Shown in pieces: positions 41,726-41,730 of a stretch of 41,730 nucleotides of DNA. Position numbers and translations under genes: made by a program. The notes beneath the pieces were generated by a model. It worked only from the letters and a program-made list of their open reading frames with translations. It made no database searches and had not been told where the DNA came from. The DNA lies in NCBI GenBank assembly GCA_034436375.1, contig DAOTVS010000136.1:1-41730 (forward strand), given 5' to 3'. The DNA is from DAOTVS01 sp034436375. GTDB taxonomy: Bacteria > Chloroflexota > Anaerolineae > SpSt-313. Within the stretch, counting starts at the first letter, position 1. Every line of letters starts with the position of its first letter.

Positions 41726-41730
41726 CCCAT

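Noticed and set aside
41662..41730. ATG at the right edge as start of the serine hydrolase
   Set aside because: A TATACT -10 lies between this ATG and the GTG at 41661, which has a perfect AGGAGG; the extra residues are not family-like.
1..41730. CRISPR arrays, tRNA, rRNA, insertion sequences, prophage, toxin-antitoxin or defence genes
   Set aside because: No regularly spaced repeats, no cloverleaf or rRNA-like segments, and no transposase, integrase or recognised defence family was seen; the palindromes are isolated and gene-free.

Overview
The window is high-GC DNA, packed with genes on both strands, and reads as the chromosome of a free-living bacterium. My best guess is a member of Chloroflexota (Anaerolineae/Caldilineae-like). 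This rests on overall gene flavour: many GT4/GT2 glycosyltransferases, a Lon-like AAA_32 protease, a GAF-PAS kinase, an SpvB/RHS-type secreted protein, dispersed palindromic repeats, and a GAAC-N4-GTTC (Gram-positive type) SOS box before uvrA. It is an inference from memory, not a database result. I saw no rRNA, tRNA, CRISPR array, transposase or phage gene.

Left part (1-11270, minus strand): a surface-polysaccharide export and assembly locus. An ABC-2 permease (Wzm-like) and a GT4 enzyme are read from a promoter near 11405-11433. A second promoter near 9040-9068 reads a Wzt-like ATPase with a C-terminal carbohydrate-binding-type domain, then five glycosyltransferases (GT2, GT4, GT2, GT2, GT4) and a large membrane protein cut by the window edge. 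Most junctions overlap (ATGA/GTGA) or have gaps of 30 bp or less. The intergenic stretch to the right (11277-11680) leads into a 5'-truncated GH42-type beta-galactosidase, so a rearrangement probably happened there.

Middle (12770-19632, plus strand): a cytoplasmic M28-type metallopeptidase with a polysaccharide deacetylase-like protein; a soluble GAF-PAS histidine kinase with an OmpR-type regulator behind a strong promoter and a leader hairpin; and an ABC-2 exporter pair (ATPase plus permease).

Second glycan cluster (19771-27226, plus strand): glycosyltransferase, UDP-galactopyranose-mutase-like flavoprotein, GT4, a GH1-like clan GH-A glycosidase with both catalytic glutamates, GT4, and a Gfo/Idh/MocA oxidoreductase. 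A hydrolase fold inside a biosynthetic operon, together with a mutase-like flavoprotein, makes this the best candidate here for an incompletely described pathway.

Right part: a minus-strand unit (Lon-like protease, DUF72 protein, phosphoribosyltransferase), a small zinc-ribbon protein, a plus-strand AmmeMemoRadiSam radical SAM enzyme, a triple-BON protein, a small exported Ig-like protein, a C-terminally truncated SpvB/RHS-like secreted protein, uvrA with a convincing promoter and SOS operator, and a beta-lactamase-fold serine hydrolase.

Three patterns recur. Strong promoters in this window mostly carry an extended -10 (TGN-TATAAT). Palindromic elements repeatedly sit at gene 3' ends, two of them supplying the stop codon of a glycosyltransferase gene. 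Several genes need a start codon different from the longest reading frame, as given in the entries.
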